Shown here: piece after piece, positions 31,643 to 33,634 of the stretch
How the letters are laid out: each line of letters begins with the position of its first letter
How positions within the stretch are numbered: the stretch's first letter is position 1
DNA from: an uncultured Saprospiraceae bacterium
Lineage (GTDB): Bacteria > Bacteroidota > Bacteroidia > Chitinophagales > Saprospiraceae
Assembly: GCA_937942435.1 (NCBI GenBank)
Contig: CALDEM010000029.1
Coordinates: 1-33,634 of the forward strand
Direction: 5' to 3'
Length of the DNA stretch: 33,634 bases
The notes under the pieces: generated by a model
Told to the model about the DNA's origin: nothing
The model's database searches: none
What the model saw: only the letters and a program-made list of their open reading frames with translations
Made by a program: the position numbers and the translations under genes

Positions 31643-33404
31643 GCTCATCTCTATTATTACATCAGACTAAATCATACTTGCCATCGATCGACTGATTCCC
31701 CTAATAGCCCGTCTGCGAAGACATAAAAAGAAACAGTTTGGTGCTGATATCGTAGCAGGCATTACTGTAGCTATTGTACTGGTTCCTCAAGCTCTGGCAT
31801 ATGCTTACTTAGCCGGTGTGCCTCCTGTATATGGATTATATGCTTCTCTTTTGCCTATGCTGATCTATGGTTTCATGGGGACTTCACCACAAATGAATGT
31901 AGGCCCAGTAGCTCTAACTGCAGTGCTTTTACTTGCCGGCATCAGTAATCTCGCAACGCCTTTTACTGATGAATATATCCAATTGGTTATACTGTGTGGG
32001 CTTTTTGTTGGGCTTTTTCAGTTATGCATGGGTTTATTACGTATGGGCTTCATTGTAAACTTTCTATCCCATCCAGTCCTTTCTGGTTTTATTTCCGCAG
32101 CTGCTGTGATTATTATCGTATCACAATTACCTAATTTATTAGGATCTGAGATAGGTGAGTCTGAGACAACTTTTGACAAGTTTTTATCTATCTGTTTTAA
32201 GATGTCAGAATGTCACTGGCTTACCTTTTTGATAGGTGGAGTTTCGTTGGGGATATTGATCACTCTTAAGAAACTGGCTCCTCGATTTCCTGGACTTTTG
32301 CTCGTAATAGTCTGTACAACGTTACTTTCATATTTTATAAATGCGCCCTCTAAAGGTGTTTCCATTATTGGTGATATACCATCTGGTCTTCCAGCTTTTG
32401 GTTTACCTACAATTGACCTGGATGTGATTATCTCTATAATGCCAACGGCTTTGACAGTCTGTTTTGTCGGCTTTATAGGTAGCCTCAGTATATCCAAAGG
32501 GCTTGAACTCAAGCATAGATCGTATAAAGTAGATGCTAACAAAGAGTTGGTGGCGCTTGGTTTCTCTAAAATGATTGGTAGTCTATTTCAAGCGATGCCT
32601 TCTTCAGGTAGTTTTAGTCGAAGTGCACTCAATGATACGAGCGGTGCTCACAGTGGATTATCATCAATAGTCAGTAGTCTCATTGTTGGCTTAACGCTGC
32701 TTGTGTTAACACCAATCTTTTATTACATACCTACGACAGTATTGGCGGCCGCTATCATATACTCTGTATTAGGGCTTTTAAACGTTACTGAGATAAAATA
32801 TCTTTACAAAATTAGACGACGAGACCTACTCATGCTTCTATTGACCTTCATGGCAACACTTGGATTAGGAATCGAGATAGGTATCCTGACTGGGGTAGTG
32901 CTGTCATTGCTTTTACTACTCTATCAGACTTCCAGACCTAATGTCGTAGAACTTGGTGCAATCAGCCATCCTACAGGAATGACTCATTATCGCAATATTG
33001 AGCGTTTTGAAGATGCCATAACTACAGACGATCATCTGATTATACGCTTTGATAATCAATTGCACTTTGCTAACTCTTCTTTTTTCAAGGATTCTATAGT
33101 AGCCATATTGGATAAAAAGCCCATCAAACCGTTATATCTCGTCTTAGATGCCAGTAATATTTATGATATGGATAGTACAGGACTTCATGCACTTGAAGAT
33201 CTTTATGTCACATTGAAGGGTAGGAGCATACAGTTAGTAATTAGTGGCGCAAAAGGCGATGTTAGGGATCTTTTTAAGCGTTCAGGCTTCTTTCAAAAGC
33301 TTGAGTCTTCACATCACTTTATGCAGGTCACCGATGCCATTGCATATTCGGAGTCTGACGACTTAGACAACTGGAATGCACCCGCTTTACAAAGCGACTT
33401 TTGA
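31639..33404 (+). CDS. SulP anion transporter with STAS domain; apparent frameshift near the start
   Basis: The main body is a SulP transporter: LVPQALAYAYLAGVPPVYGLYAS, GTSPQMNVGPVALTAVLL, ten or more membrane helices, and the amphipathic SFSRSALNDTSGA motif. A C-terminal STAS domain (about the last 125 residues, with DASNIYDMDSTGLHALEDL) follows. Substrates of the family are sulfate, bicarbonate or other anions. In its frame, open from 31671, no ATG, GTG or TTG occurs before GTG 31818, which lies after the first membrane helix. An ATG at 31639, overlapping the OsmC stop, starts a second frame reading SYLPSID before TGA at 31693-31695; joining the two by one added base would restore a normal SulP N-terminus. 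So either a one-base deletion or error, or a rare start (CTG 31689 or ATT 31692). Confidence 0.82.
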
Positions 33405-33574
33405 TAATGACCGGTTTCAATAAATCGCACCCCTATATATAGTTTTCAAGAGGCCGTTTCTAGAAAATCGATCTCATCAAGTTACGCAAGAAATTAGAGG
33501 TCAGAGGTCATTAGTCAAGAGGTATATTAAAAAAAGAAAATTGGGTAGATATTATAATTAATATAGATGCCAAA

Positions 33575-33634
33575 ATGCCTGAAAAAGTATTGTATTATAA
33601 TGATCCTTTCTTATACAAAATTCTGTTGAAGAGG
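33575..33634 (+). CDS. possible start of a gene running off the right edge
   Basis: ATG 33575 opens a frame of 20 codons (MPEKVLYYNDPFLYKILLKR) to the end of the window without a stop. No motif and no promoter box is seen, so this may be chance. The stretch 33405-33574 shows only AT-rich DNA with a small direct repeat (AGAGGTC twice). Confidence 0.25.
   Translation, partial: MPEKVLYYNDPFLYKILLKR

Overview
The window looks like chromosomal DNA from a member of the Bacteroidota, possibly near the Saprospirales; the phylum is much better supported than the order. It is AT-rich. Supporting traits are lineage-typical genes (a long NusB, an HU-CCDC81/SPOR protein, DUF1599 next to a BT_3928-type DoxX protein, DUF2911, many lipoproteins with a short signal peptide ending in Ser-Cys or Gly-Cys) and repeated matches to the Bacteroidota -7 promoter box TAnnTTTG 17-40 bases before start codons. 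No rRNA, tRNA, CRISPR array, transposase or prophage module was seen, so most of the window is ordinary housekeeping chromosome.

Layout. 1-2865: a DEDDh exonuclease/GIY-YIG fusion running off the left edge, a divergent NamZ-like cell-wall lipoprotein and a small EF-hand protein. 3009-6818: a CysZ/EI24-like membrane protein, then a leftward unit hemL - histidine kinase - response regulator with no spacing. 6906-9266: an HU-CCDC81/SPOR envelope protein and a convergent MauG/di-heme peroxidase lipoprotein whose first haem motif reads CATCY instead of CxxCH. 9562-13977: nucleotidyltransferase + DUF2905, dihydrouridine synthase, CCA-adding enzyme, Spo0M-like protein. 13974-19004: TPR lipoprotein, photolyase + FAD oxidoreductase, DUF697/SHOCT protein, DUF2911 protein. 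19053-21068: a redox-stress cluster in which oxyR is divergent from an ankyrin-repeat gene and a free methionine-R-sulfoxide reductase, with a perfect 11-bp inverted repeat in front of oxyR. 21072-22457: a GDPD-like secreted protein, then a 549-bp gap holding the decayed end of an S74-chaperone (tail-fibre type) gene. 22458-28981: DUF1599 - BT_3928/DoxX - nusB - guaA - substrate-binding-like lipoprotein - trmH, a tightly packed rightward run. 28978-33404: a leftward pair (beta-barrel + DUF3179 lipoprotein) and a rightward pair (OsmC + SulP transporter) in which the SulP reading frame appears broken near its start.

Redox defence and repair is a loose theme: OxyR with both redox cysteines, fRMsr with all three cysteines, OsmC with its cysteine pair, photolyase and a di-heme peroxidase relative. 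Packing is extreme: several convergent genes share or abut stop codons. The points most worth a second look are the CATCY haem site, the SulP frameshift, the oxyR operator, the S74 relic and a hairpin whose U-tract points against the neighbouring genes. I found no convincing wholly new multi-gene system.
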